Shown: positions 17,940-26,622 of the stretch, piece after piece | How the letters are laid out: every line of letters begins with the position of its first letter | Numbering within the stretch: the stretch's first letter is position 1 | Assembly (NCBI GenBank): GCA_910586995.1 | Contig: CAJUKZ010000005.1 | Location: 62,001-126,000, forward strand | Length of the DNA: 64,000 nucleotides | Reading direction: 5' to 3' | DNA from: an uncultured Muribaculaceae bacterium | Lineage (GTDB): Bacteria; Bacteroidota; Bacteroidia; Bacteroidales; Muribaculaceae | Translations under genes and position numbers: made by a program | Notes under the pieces: generated by a model | Databases searched by the model: none | What the model was told of the DNA's origin: nothing | Seen by the model: only the letters and a program-made list of their open reading frames with translations

Positions 17940-20018
17940 ATGAAAAAATTTTTACTCTCATTTCTTCTTGTAACCCTGATTGCAGGGATAATCAAGGCTG
18001 AGACCGCAAGCATCACATTCAGCGAGGCCGGATACACTAACGCTGCGGAAATCGGCAAAGTGGAATTAGCCGAAGGATTAGTGACACTAACTTTCGAAAA
18101 AGGCTCTAACAGTAATTCCACTAAATACTATACGTCCGGTGCTGCCGCACGTATGTATGCAAGCAACACGCTCACAGTTGCCTGCCAGCAGGGATACGAC
18201 ATCACCGGTATCATCATCACAACCGACACCGGAGCAAGCTATCTGCTCAAGTCTACCACTTTCGAACCGGAAGGCACTGTAACTCAGAACGACGGCAAGA
18301 ACATCACCACATGGACCGGAAATGCACAATCAATAGTATTCACCAACGGAACAGGCACTTCCGGACACTCCCGTCTGAAGTCAATCGAGGTGACATACGT
18401 ATCTGCAGGACCGGTAGCCGTATATAATCCTGAGATCACACTGATGCCAAAGAACACCGTGAGCATCAGCTGTGCCACCGATGGTGCAACCATCCACTAC
18501 ACTACCGACGGAAACGATCCCACGACCTCCTCGCCAGTCTACACTTCCACCTTCACCATCTCGCAGACAACCACTGTGAAAGCTCTGGCAGTCAAAGGCG
18601 CAGACAAAAGTTCCATCGTAGAGAAGACTCTCTCGCCCAACACAGTAAACTCACTGGCCGAATTCCTCTCGCTCGCAAGCGCATCATCGGTCACAGTAGA
18701 CGCTCCTCTTACTGCAGTATACCAGAATGGAAGCTACCTGTATGTGGTTGAGAACAACACTCCACTGCTAATCTATGGCTACAATATGCCACAGTATAAG
18801 AACGGCGACATTATCCCCGCCGGCGTGACAGGCAGCTACAACCTGCGCTACAACAATCCCCAGATGGCTGTCGAAGTGGCTACACTCGGTACTGCTTCTG
18901 CCGGTACAGAGGTTAATCCAGAGGTCACTTCCATTGAAGAAGTCAGCTTGGACATGCGCAACCGCTATGTAGTATTCAACGATGTGGAACTCAATTACGA
19001 GAGTGCCACATCAGCTACTATGTCGGATGCCGACGGTAATACAATGACCGTTTACAACAACAATTTCAAGCTCGATCTGGCGTCCGGACGCTACGACATC
19101 TACGGTTTCATAAATTATTTCAACAATACACCCCAGCTTGTACCTGTTAAGGCTGAATCTCTGCTTGAGACCGTGGCGACTCCCGTTATATCGCCCGAAT
19201 CAGGAGAAGTAGAGGAAGGTACAGTTGTAACTGTAAGCTGCGCCACAGAAGGTGCTACTATCCGCTATACCACAGACGGAACAGTACCCACTTCCGAATC
19301 CGAAGTCTTCCCCGCGAGCGGCATCACACTGACTCATGCGCTAAACCTCACGGTTGTAGCTTTCAAGGATAACATGAACATGTCCGCTGCTGCAACAGCC
19401 GAGTACACCATAAAGGGACAGCAGCCTGCAACTGAAACCGAAACTTTCGATTTCTCTGATCCCGCAGGCCTCAATCCTGCACAGGAAGACCCAGGTACAA
19501 CAGGCACAAACATACAGGGTGTGACATTCACCTCAGGCGATGCTACTCTTGAAGTAGCAGAGAACACCAACAATACTGCAGCACGCCTGTGGACTCTGAC
19601 TCAGGACCGCGGTATAGCCATGCGCCTCTATGTATCCGACAAAGTGACCATTCTGCCCGCCAACGGCAAGAAAATCGCGAAAGTAACATTCGTAATCGCA
19701 CAGAATGTAACATTCAAGCCCACATTCATCACCGACGGCGGATCCTACTCGTCTACTTCGAAAGAATGGGTAGCAGGATCAGCAGACGGTAGCGACAGAG
19801 TGGCATTCACCGTAAGCGAGCGCTCCGACATATCGAAGATTCTCGTTGAACTGACCGGATCTACCGTAGGTATCGACGACATAACCGCAGATGAAACGAC
19901 AACAGCGCCTGCCGAATACTACAATCTCCAAGGCATGCGTGTCAACGGCGACCGACTCACACCCGGAATCTACATCATGCGTCAGGGCAGCAAGACATCG
20001 AAAATACTCGTACGCTGA
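17940..20018 (+). CDS. Secreted chitobiase C-terminal-repeat protein with T9SS-like tail
   Basis: 692 residues with a signal peptide (MKKFLLSFLLVTLIAGIIKA). An N-terminal beta domain (about 20-155) is followed by two CHB_HEX_C repeats, marked by GATIHYTTDGNDPTTSS near 180 and GATIRYTTDGTVPTSES near 440. Between them lies an OB-like domain (SLAEFLSLASASSVTVDA). Another beta domain similar to the N-terminal one is at about 500-635. The last 30 residues (YYNLQGMRVNG, TPGIYIMRQG, SKILVR) resemble type A T9SS sorting tails, which direct proteins through the outer membrane and are then removed. No catalytic domain is evident, so a surface binding or scaffolding role is inferred. It is divergent from the T9SS operon. 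Confidence 0.8.
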   Translation: MKKFLLSFLLVTLIAGIIKAETASITFSEAGYTNAAEIGKVELAEGLVTLTFEKGSNSNSTKYYTSGAAARMYASNTLTVACQQGYDITGIIITTDTGASYLLKSTTFEPEGTVTQNDGKNITTWTGNAQSIVFTNGTGTSGHSRLKSIEVTYVSAGPVAVYNPEITLMPKNTVSISCATDGATIHYTTDGNDPTTSSPVYTSTFTISQTTTVKALAVKGADKSSIVEKTLSPNTVNSLAEFLSLASASSVTVDAPLTAVYQNGSYLYVVENNTPLLIYGYNMPQYKNGDIIPAGVTGSYNLRYNNPQMAVEVATLGTASAGTEVNPEVTSIEEVSLDMRNRYVVFNDVELNYESATSATMSDADGNTMTVYNNNFKLDLASGRYDIYGFINYFNNTPQLVPVKAESLLETVATPVISPESGEVEEGTVVTVSCATEGATIRYTTDGTVPTSESEVFPASGITLTHALNLTVVAFKDNMNMSAAATAEYTIKGQQPATETETFDFSDPAGLNPAQEDPGTTGTNIQGVTFTSGDATLEVAENTNNTAARLWTLTQDRGIAMRLYVSDKVTILPANGKKIAKVTFVIAQNVTFKPTFITDGGSYSSTSKEWVAGSADGSDRVAFTVSERSDISKILVELTGSTVGIDDITADETTTAPAEYYNLQGMRVNGDRLTPGIYIMRQGSKTSKILVR

Positions 20019-20043
20019 TCTACCTTAGATTTTAAAAACCTAC

Positions 20044-20079
20044 AATAAAGCGCGTCCCCACCACGGGACGCGCTTTATT
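20044..20079 (+). terminator. Strong intrinsic terminator after the CHB_HEX_C protein
   Basis: A 15-bp stem (AATAAAGCGCGTCCC and its complement) with the loop CACCAC, 25 bp past the stop codon, ending in CTTTATTTATTT. Confidence 0.85.
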
Positions 20080-20139
20080 TATTTCACATAAAACCAACGA
20101 GGCGATGTGCTTGTTATTAAAGAAAATAACGTTTCTACT

Positions 20140-20373
20140 ATGACATTACGCCTCCGACACTTGCTTAAAGTGGCCTTGACAGCCATTATCCTACTGTCGC
20201 TCACAGGAGGAATCTCCTCTTGCGGTAGCATGCACAGCTACTGGGGAGTAGAGAACCACTATGACTGGGGCGACGACGGTCATCACCATCACCACAAGCC
20301 TCCAAAGAAAAAGAAACATAAGAAACACAAAAAGCATAAACGCCATCATCACCACGATGATGACGATGATTAA
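20140..20373 (+). CDS. Small lipoprotein with His/Lys/Asp-rich tail
   Basis: A 77-residue protein with a lipoprotein signal peptide (lipobox ISSC, Cys28). The start at 20140 was chosen because it puts a basic n-region and hydrophobic core in the right place. The mature part is about 50 residues: a short Trp/Tyr segment (MHSYWGVENHYDWGDDG), then HHHHH, a Lys/His run (KKKKHKKHKKHKRHHHH) and five Asp at the C-terminus. The histidine and aspartate clusters could bind metal ions such as Zn, Ni or Cu at the envelope. No family with known function is recognised. It is flanked by terminators on both sides, so it is its own transcript. Repetitive composition alone does not prove a function. Confidence 0.65.
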   Translation: MTLRLRHLLKVALTAIILLSLTGGISSCGSMHSYWGVENHYDWGDDGHHHHHKPPKKKKHKKHKKHKRHHHHDDDDD

Positions 20374-20429
20374 TTACCTGCTTATTATTAAACAAGCACT
20401 AAGTCTACCCTTAAAACATAAGTTAACAC

Positions 20430-20457
20430 CGCGGGGAGTGTATTTCATCTCCCCGCG
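20430..20457 (+). terminator. Hairpin after the His-rich lipoprotein gene
   Basis: A 9-bp GC stem (CGCGGGGAG and complement) with a 10-nt loop, 57 bp past the stop codon. The following T-run is weak. Confidence 0.55.
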
Positions 20458-20481
20458 ATTTCGCAGACAGGATAATTTTCG

Positions 20482-20489
20482 TAATTTTG
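20482..20489 (+). promoter_or_regulatory. -7 box for the glycosyltransferase-pyrC-queF operon
   Basis: TAATTTTG, 22 bp before the ATG at 20511. The -33 element is not clear. Confidence 0.45.
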
Positions 20490-20510
20490 CTGACCAAAAC
20501 ACAGCAGTTT

Positions 20511-21275
20511 ATGGACTCAGAAAAAATTCCTGCCAGCGGACACGATAGTGTTGTCATTATCCCGATGTATAACGAGAAGGAAAATGCGGCGGCCATCATC
20601 GACGCAGTGATAGCACTTCCCGAACCGGTCGACATACTCGTGATAGACGACAACTCTCCCGACGGCACAGCTGCCATCGTAAAAGCGAAAATCGCTGAAT
20701 ATCCCGATAGGATACACTTAATAGAACGACAGGGAAAACTCGGTCTCGGCACAGCGTATATCTGCGGATTCCTATGGGCCATAGACATGGGCTATGACTA
20801 TATTTGCGAGATGGATGCTGATTTCTCGCATAATCCGGAAGACCTCATAAGACTGATAGCCACTTGCCGCAAAGATGCCGACGTGGCAGTCGGTTCACGC
20901 TACGTATCCGGTGTCAACGTAGTCAACTGGCCAATGGGACGCGTGCTCATGTCGTATTACGCCTCGGCATACGTCCGCATGATCACACGCATGCCTGTCA
21001 GAGACACTACTGCCGGATTTGTATGTTACCGCAGGGAAGTATTGCAGACCATCCCACTTGACAAGATCAGATTCAAAGGCTATGCATTCCAGATTGAAAT
21101 GAAATTCACGGCCTATAAATATGGATTCAGGATCGAGGAAGTGCCGATTATTTTTGTAAACCGCGTGCTTGGTACATCGAAAATGAATACCGGTATCTTC
21201 GGAGAAGCAGTGTTTGGCGTAATCCGGCTCAAATGGAACAGCTTTTTCAAAAAATACAAACGCCCCGACAGATGA
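20511..21275 (+). CDS. Polyprenol monophosphomannose synthase-like glycosyltransferase (GT2)
   Basis: The 254-residue protein has a GT-A fold: SVVIIPMYNEKENAA at the N-terminus, then DILVIDDNSPDGTA and the metal-binding EMDADFSHNPEDL. Further motifs are VAVGSRYVSG, DTTAGFVCYRREVL and FKGYAFQIEMKFTAYK, as in dolichyl/polyprenyl-phosphate mannose synthases. It likely transfers a hexose from a nucleotide sugar to polyprenyl phosphate at the inner membrane. There is no C-terminal membrane domain. The start at 20511 was chosen over 20487 because it follows the -7 box properly. Its stop overlaps the pyrC start (ATGA, 21272-21275). Confidence 0.9.
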   Translation: MDSEKIPASGHDSVVIIPMYNEKENAAAIIDAVIALPEPVDILVIDDNSPDGTAAIVKAKIAEYPDRIHLIERQGKLGLGTAYICGFLWAIDMGYDYICEMDADFSHNPEDLIRLIATCRKDADVAVGSRYVSGVNVVNWPMGRVLMSYYASAYVRMITRMPVRDTTAGFVCYRREVLQTIPLDKIRFKGYAFQIEMKFTAYKYGFRIEEVPIIFVNRVLGTSKMNTGIFGEAVFGVIRLKWNSFFKKYKRPDR

Positions 21276-22645
21276 AAATCAAGACGATAATCCACAACAC
21301 TATTATATTCAGTGGAGAAGGCCGGATTCACGGCTATGTAGCAATAGATTCGGATGGCTTTATCGCCGAGGTCGGACAAGGAGACGTACCGCAAGAACTC
21401 GCCTCCGATACAGATGATTGCATCGACGCAGCAGGCGCATGGCTTCTGCCGGGTGTCATCGACGAGCACGTGCATTTCCGTGATCCCGGACTAACCCACA
21501 AGGCCGACATTGCAAGCGAGAGTCTTGCTGCGGCAGCCGGAGGTGTCACCTCCGTCATGGACATGCCGAACACCCGCCCGGCCACTGTTTCACTTGAGGC
21601 ATGGAGGCAGAAGACCGAGATCGCGCGTAAGTCCTCTGCTGTGAACTATGCCGCATGGATCGGGGCTACAGCCGACAACTTCAACGAACTGGCCGGCGCA
21701 GACTATTCAAAAATACCGGGAGTGAAGATCTTCGCCGGAACGTCGACAGGCAACATGGCCGTGGGAGGCGATGAGCTTTTCAGAAAGATATTCACCGAAA
21801 TACCCGCTCTTAAAGCCGTACACTCGGAAGACGATGCCATAATTGCGAGAAACGCACGCGAGGCTTGCTCGCGTTATGGTGGAGAATCACTCGTACCAGT
21901 GGAAGAACATCCGCAAATACGTTCTCGCCAGGCATGCTTAGAGTGTACCCGACACCTTGTGGAACTACAACACGCCACAGACACCCGGCTGCAGGTGATG
22001 CACATCTCCACAGCCGACGAACTCGACTACTTCACTTCCGGCCCGGCTGACAGCAAACGTCTCACTGCAGAGACATGCGTGCAATACCTATGGTGGAGCG
22101 ACAGTGATTATACCGCACTCGGAGCTAAAATCAAATGCAATCCGGCCATAAAATCAGCAGCAGACCGGGAAGCTCTCCGCCAGGCAGTGCGCAACGGCGT
22201 AATAGATGTAATAGCCACAGACCACGCCCCACATCTACCTCAGGACAAGGTTGGCGGAGCACTCACCGCCGCTTCCGGCATCCCGCTCATACAGTTTTCT
22301 CTGCCTATGATGCTTGAACTGTGCCACGCCGGCGTGTTCGATGTCGAGACTGTTGTGGAAAAGATGTGCCATGCACCGGCCCGCATTTTCGGGATAGACC
22401 GACGCGGATTTATAAATAAAGGCATGCATGCAGACCTTACATTGGTGTCCGACGGCACTGGCGAGCCATACACGGTGACTGCAAACGACGTGATCAGCAA
22501 ATGCGGATGGACCCCTCTCGAGGGAACAAAGCTGCACCACCGCGTGCTGTCCACATGGGTCAACGGATCGTTGGTATGGGACGGAAAACAGGCTTTCCTC
22601 ACAGGAAAGGCACAAGCATTGGAATTCAAAACAGACAACCTATGA
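21272..22645 (+). CDS. pyrC: Dihydroorotase
   Basis: 457 residues from the ATG at 21272, which overlaps the previous stop. This is a class I (allantoinase-like) dihydroorotase: the metal motif [16 protein letters not shown] near residues 65-80, the conserved [12 protein letters not shown], and the second metal/catalytic segment [17 protein letters not shown]. The enzyme closes carbamoyl-aspartate to dihydroorotate in pyrimidine synthesis. It is coupled to the glycosyltransferase before it and to queF after it by ATGA overlaps, an arrangement that fits co-translation rather than a shared pathway. All key residues are present. Confidence 0.93.
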   Translation: MKIKTIIHNTIIFSGEGRIHGYVAIDSDGFIAEVGQGDVPQELASDTDDCIDAAGAWLLPGVIDEHVHFRDPGLTHKADIASESLAAAAGGVTSVMDMPNTRPATVSLEAWRQKTEIARKSSAVNYAAWIGATADNFNELAGADYSKIPGVKIFAGTSTGNMAVGGDELFRKIFTEIPALKAVHSEDDAIIARNAREACSRYGGESLVPVEEHPQIRSRQACLECTRHLVELQHATDTRLQVMHISTADELDYFTSGPADSKRLTAETCVQYLWWSDSDYTALGAKIKCNPAIKSAADREALRQAVRNGVIDVIATDHAPHLPQDKVGGALTAASGIPLIQFSLPMMLELCHAGVFDVETVVEKMCHAPARIFGIDRRGFINKGMHADLTLVSDGTGEPYTVTANDVISKCGWTPLEGTKLHHRVLSTWVNGSLVWDGKQAFLTGKAQALEFKTDNL

Positions 22646-23112
22646 GAACTGACGAAGAAATAAAAGGCGTCACCCTACTTGGCAATACAGGTGTTAAATA
22701 TCCTGACCAATATTGCCCTGAAATACTTGAGACATTCAAGAATAAACATCCTGAAAACGAGTATCTTGTAACATTCACATGTCCGGAATTCACCTCACTA
22801 TGTCCTAAGACCGGCCAGCCCGACTTCGCGAAGATAATAATCAACTATATCCCAAGAGAAGACATGGTGGAGAGCAAAAGTCTGAAACTATATCTTTTCT
22901 CTTTCCGCAACCACGGAGATTTCCACGAAGACTGCGTAAATATCATAATGAAAGATCTTGTACGATTGATGAACCCACGCTATCTCGAGGTCATCGGACT
23001 ATTCACCCCCAGAGGTGGCATATCAATTTATCCTTTCGCCAATTACGCTGACGGCGACCACACTCAGCTGAAGCAGCAAAGAATGCTTGCAGCTTTCCGC
23101 AATGATTTCTGA
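22642..23112 (+). CDS. queF: NADPH-dependent 7-cyano-7-deazaguanine reductase (QueF)
   Basis: The 156-residue length is that of the unimodular QueF class. The active-site Cys and Asp lie in [18 protein letters not shown]; the QueF motif region continues as [20 protein letters not shown]. It reduces preQ0 to preQ1 in queuosine biosynthesis for tRNA wobble modification. The start at 22642 overlaps the pyrC stop (ATGA) and gives [14 protein letters not shown]; the longer frame is read-through from pyrC. queC follows after 23 bp, so two steps of the same pathway lie together. Confidence 0.95.
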   Translation: MRTDEEIKGVTLLGNTGVKYPDQYCPEILETFKNKHPENEYLVTFTCPEFTSLCPKTGQPDFAKIIINYIPREDMVESKSLKLYLFSFRNHGDFHEDCVNIIMKDLVRLMNPRYLEVIGLFTPRGGISIYPFANYADGDHTQLKQQRMLAAFRNDF

Positions 23113-23135
23113 AACAAGACTGCCCTGACACGACA

Positions 23136-23789
23136 ATGAAGACTGCCCTGATGGTATTATCCGGAGGCATGGATTCCGTGACAATGCTACACGAATATGC
23201 CTCAATGATAGCCGAAGCCGTGACATTCAACTACGGTTCCAATCACAATGCGCGGGAAATCGAATGCGCGCGTCTCAACTGCAATGAACTCGGGATACCG
23301 CTCACAGTGATCGACCTCGCATTCATCGGTCAATATTTTGAATCATCACTTCTCAGCGGAGCTGACGCTATTCCTGAAGGCGGATATGCTGAGGAAAACA
23401 TCCATTCCACCGTTGTTCCATTCCGCAACGGCATAATGCTGTCGGTTGCGGCAGGACTCGCCGAGAGCCGTGGACTCGACACTGTAATGCTGGCCAATCA
23501 TGCCGGTGATCATGTCATATATGCAGACTGCCGCCCGTCGTTCGTCAGCGCCATGGATAAGGCTATATGCGAAGGCACATTTGCCGGCGTACGCCTTTCT
23601 GCCCCGTATACAGACCTGACAAAAGCGGAAATTGCAGCGCATGGACGCGATCTTGGCATAGATTATTCTAAGACATACTCATGCTACAAAGGTGGCGAGC
23701 ATCATTGCGGACGCTGCGCCACCTGTATAGAACGCCGTGAAGCTCTCGCTGCAGCCGGTATCACAGACACCACTACATACGATAGCTGA
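23136..23789 (+). CDS. queC: 7-cyano-7-deazaguanine synthase (QueC)
   Basis: The 217-residue protein has the PP-loop ATP-binding motif VLSGGMDSVTML near residue 8 and the zinc-binding C-terminal motif HHCGRCATCIERREAL, with a further Cys in SCYKGGEH. QueC converts 7-carboxy-7-deazaguanine to preQ0 using ATP and ammonia, one step before QueF. It is encoded 23 bp after queF on the same strand. The other pathway genes (queD, queE) are not in the window. Complete and typical. Confidence 0.95.
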   Translation: MKTALMVLSGGMDSVTMLHEYASMIAEAVTFNYGSNHNAREIECARLNCNELGIPLTVIDLAFIGQYFESSLLSGADAIPEGGYAEENIHSTVVPFRNGIMLSVAAGLAESRGLDTVMLANHAGDHVIYADCRPSFVSAMDKAICEGTFAGVRLSAPYTDLTKAEIAAHGRDLGIDYSKTYSCYKGGEHHCGRCATCIERREALAAAGITDTTTYDS

Positions 23790-23819
23790 CGGATTTTTAA
23801 TTAATAATCAGTGCCTACC

Positions 23820-24473
23820 CTACTCTTTGACTCCGTAGGCAAGATCTCCGGCATCGCCAAGGCCGGGCACTATATAGGAATGTGAGTTTATTTCCTCGTC
23901 AATGCCTCCGACCCACAACGTAGTACGGTCGGCAGGGAATGTGCGTTCCACATATTCCACAGCCTGACGGGAGGCGATGACCGATGCCACATGTATCTCT
24001 TTGGGTTCTCCCTTTGTCAGAAGCGCCCTGTAGCTCAGTTCCATCGACGCCCCTGTGGCAAGCATAGGATCGACAAGCAGAAGTGTCTTACCGTCGAGCT
24101 TAGGTGAAGCGAGATACTCTATGCACACATCGAAATTTTCCTTTTCCTTGTACTTCCTGTAGGCCGATACAAAAGCATTCTGCGCCTTGTCGAAAAATTG
24201 CAGGAATCCCTGATGGAAAGGCAGTCCGGCACGGAATATTGTAGCCAGCACAACCTCTGTATCAATGGTCTGACAGGTTGCCTCTCCAAGCGGAGTGCGC
24301 ACCTGTCGGTTGCGATAGGGAAGTGTCTTTGATATTTCATAAGCCATGATCTCTCCCATACGCACAAGATTTTCACGGAAGCGCAGACTGTCGTTCTGAA
24401 CCTCGACATCTCGCATCTCCATAAGGTATTCCGATACAAGCGAAGGTGTATCGGCAAAGTTTATGATTTTCAT
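23820..24473 (-). CDS. upp: Uracil phosphoribosyltransferase
   Basis: A 217-residue protein of the type I phosphoribosyltransferase fold. The PRPP-binding loop reads LLVDPMLATGASMELSY, preceded by ATIFRAGLPFHQGFLQFF, and the C-terminus has GGIDEEINSHSYIVPGLGDAGDLAYG, characteristic of Upp. It makes UMP from uracil and PRPP for pyrimidine salvage. It converges with queC and lies 15 bp after the CorC-like gene on the minus strand. Confidence 0.94.
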   Translation of the reverse strand: MKIINFADTPSLVSEYLMEMRDVEVQNDSLRFRENLVRMGEIMAYEISKTLPYRNRQVRTPLGEATCQTIDTEVVLATIFRAGLPFHQGFLQFFDKAQNAFVSAYRKYKEKENFDVCIEYLASPKLDGKTLLLVDPMLATGASMELSYRALLTKGEPKEIHVASVIASRQAVEYVERTFPADRTTLWVGGIDEEINSHSYIVPGLGDAGDLAYGVKE

Positions 24474-24487
24474 GACATTATTTATTT

Positions 24488-25768
24488 TTATTCGTTCTCG
24501 GTTTTTGTCAGTCTTATAAGTTCCAGTCGTGAGGCTGATTTCTTGACCACCTCCATCTGCAGCCCGTCAATATTCACTACATCGCCCTGCATAGGAATTG
24601 TTCCGGTAGAGAACAGGATGTAGCCTGCTATTGTCTGATATTGCTCGTCTTCCGGTATGTCGAGATGCAGTTTTTCGTTCAATGCCGAGATCTCATATCT
24701 TCCCGACACCTCGTATACACCCGGCGCCACGGTCTTTACTGTAAGCGAAGCCTTATCGTGCTCATCCTGAATGTCGCCGAAGATTTCCTCTACAAGATCC
24801 TCCAGCGTAACCATTCCGGCAGTTCCGCCAAACTCATCCACCACTATGGCAATAGACCGTTTCTCTGTCAGAAGACGACGCATCATCTTGTTGGCCAACA
24901 GCATTTCGGGAGCATATAGCACCGGCTTTATATGATCGTGCCAATCTGCTTCGGGATCAAACAATTCACTCACGTGTATATATCCTTCTATCGTATCTAT
25001 ATCGTCGCGGTAGACGATGATCTTGGACCTGCCAGACGAGGTAAACAACGCCGATAGTTCATCCCGGGTCGTATCATAATCAATAGCCACTATTTCATTG
25101 CGCGGCAGCATGCAATCGCGCAGGTGGGTATGGGAAAAATCAAGCGCATTCTGGAAAATCTTCACTTCATTCTCCACAGTCTTCTGCCGCTCCTGGAGCG
25201 TGTCTATCGTCTCCTCGAGGTAGTCGTTCAGATCCGTTACCGAAAGTAACTGAAGGCGTGTATTCTCGCCCTTTACGCCAAACATCCTCATCAATACCTT
25301 GGAAAGCCATGCGGAGAACATGGATATCGGGTACAGCACGATATAGAACATATACACCGGTATGGCAAACACCCTAAGCGAATTGTTTGGATTGATTCTG
25401 AAGATCGTTTTCGGAATATATTCACCTGCCAGCAATATCACAGCCGTGGATATAAGCGTCTGCAACAGCAATATAAGAAATTCATTCGTTATGCCGCAGG
25501 TATTCTGCAACCAAGGTTCTATAAGGGCAGCAGCGCCCATGCCGTAGACAACGAGCATGATATTGTTGCCTACAAGGATTGTAGAAATGAAAAACTCGGA
25601 ATGACTATAGAACCGGTTCACGATGCGCGCGATCAATCCGCCTCGCTTATTGTCGATCTCCGTACGCACACGGTCCGATGTCACGAATGCTATCTCTGTG
25701 CCGGAGAACAGCGCTGAGAATGCCAGTGAAACTGCCGATATTATTATCCAGACAAGACTTTCGCTCAT
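24488..25768 (-). CDS. Hemolysin C/CorC-family membrane protein (CNNM-CBS-CorC domains)
   Basis: 426 residues. Residues 1-170 hold about four membrane segments of a CNNM (DUF21) domain, including FSALFSGTEIAFVTSDR and TILVGNNIMLVVYG. Two CBS domains follow (LPRNEIVAIDYD; GYIHVSELFDP; AIVVDEFGGTAGMVTLEDLVEEIFGDIQDEHD) and then a CorC_HlyC domain. Relatives include magnesium/cobalt efflux proteins and GldE of gliding bacteria. The transported ion cannot be told from sequence. In this order (coaX, outer-membrane protein, lptC, corC) the neighbourhood is a known Bacteroidales arrangement. Confidence 0.9.
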   Translation of the reverse strand: MSESLVWIIISAVSLAFSALFSGTEIAFVTSDRVRTEIDNKRGGLIARIVNRFYSHSEFFISTILVGNNIMLVVYGMGAAALIEPWLQNTCGITNEFLILLLQTLISTAVILLAGEYIPKTIFRINPNNSLRVFAIPVYMFYIVLYPISMFSAWLSKVLMRMFGVKGENTRLQLLSVTDLNDYLEETIDTLQERQKTVENEVKIFQNALDFSHTHLRDCMLPRNEIVAIDYDTTRDELSALFTSSGRSKIIVYRDDIDTIEGYIHVSELFDPEADWHDHIKPVLYAPEMLLANKMMRRLLTEKRSIAIVVDEFGGTAGMVTLEDLVEEIFGDIQDEHDKASLTVKTVAPGVYEVSGRYEISALNEKLHLDIPEDEQYQTIAGYILFSTGTIPMQGDVVNIDGLQMEVVKKSASRLELIRLTKTENE

Positions 25769-25823
25769 TTATTTTATCCGATAGATAGGTAGGTGTCTTC
25801 TTTTATGAAACAAAGCTTCCGCG

Positions 25824-26588
25824 TCATTGTTGAGCCTGTGGTTCTTGCGGAGGCAAGGATGTCATTCTCTGCGATGCCCGCATAGGCGCACCACGCCTGC
25901 GGCGGCGGTCAAGATTATCCATATCGACAACCGCTGATGTGTCGGCCGGTTCGGTCTCAGCCTGCGCCTGAGAACCTCCACCTCGCATATCGCGCATCGG
26001 AATGATAGCTTGTATGCGGTCTACAGTAAAGCGTGTCATCTGCTCATTGCTCCTGAATCCATAGCCCTCTATTGTACGGTCCTGCCGGACTATGTGGATA
26101 AATGAATCGGAATATACACTCGATGCGCTCTGATCCCAGAACAACTGCTGTGTCAGAAATGTATCCCTGAGTGTGTTCACCATCACCACATCGCCGTCGA
26201 GACGCCACAGACGCTTGTCACTGAAGTATGTAGCTGAATCACAATCGATCGTGGCCGATGGCTTGAAGAAGTCATCATACTGCTGCACATGAAGTCCCTC
26301 GGGAAAAGTCCATTTGGGATCGCTGGCCTCATCGTACATGAGCCACAGAGGTGCAGTTATCTCATAGCGGGTATAGCCGGAGTCCGATATAAGTGTTCTC
26401 ACCGACTCGGTGCGCATAGTAGGCATAGTCTGCGGATCTATCAGATTTCCCACATATGTGCGCTCGCTCTCACTGCATGCCCCGAGGGTCACTGCAGCCA
26501 TAATGGCAATAGCAGCCGCCGCAGTAAGTGGCAGCACTCTTAACCGGTTGATATTACGATGCTCTATATTTTCGGAAACCTTTGACAC
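25824..26588 (-). CDS. lptC: LPS export protein LptC
   Basis: A 254-residue protein with a lipoprotein-type signal (TLGAC near residue 38). The mature part shows the LptC pattern: beta strands with the repeated theme of TRYEITAPLWLMYDE, WTFPEGLHVQQYD, ATIDCDSATYFSDKRLWRLDGDVVMVN and GYGFRSNEQMTRF. LptC passes lipopolysaccharide from the LptBFG transporter to the periplasmic LptA bridge. The C-terminal 50 residues are a disordered Arg/Gln-rich tail after the conserved domain. It lies within the coaX-lptC-corC group. Confidence 0.88.
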   Translation of the reverse strand: MSKVSENIEHRNINRLRVLPLTAAAAIAIMAAVTLGACSESERTYVGNLIDPQTMPTMRTESVRTLISDSGYTRYEITAPLWLMYDEASDPKWTFPEGLHVQQYDDFFKPSATIDCDSATYFSDKRLWRLDGDVVMVNTLRDTFLTQQLFWDQSASSVYSDSFIHIVRQDRTIEGYGFRSNEQMTRFTVDRIQAIIPMRDMRGGGSQAQAETEPADTSAVVDMDNLDRRRRRGAPMRASQRMTSLPPQEPQAQQ

Positions 26589-26622
26589 TATATCAGTTCT
26601 CTATGTACGTGTGTGATATGAA

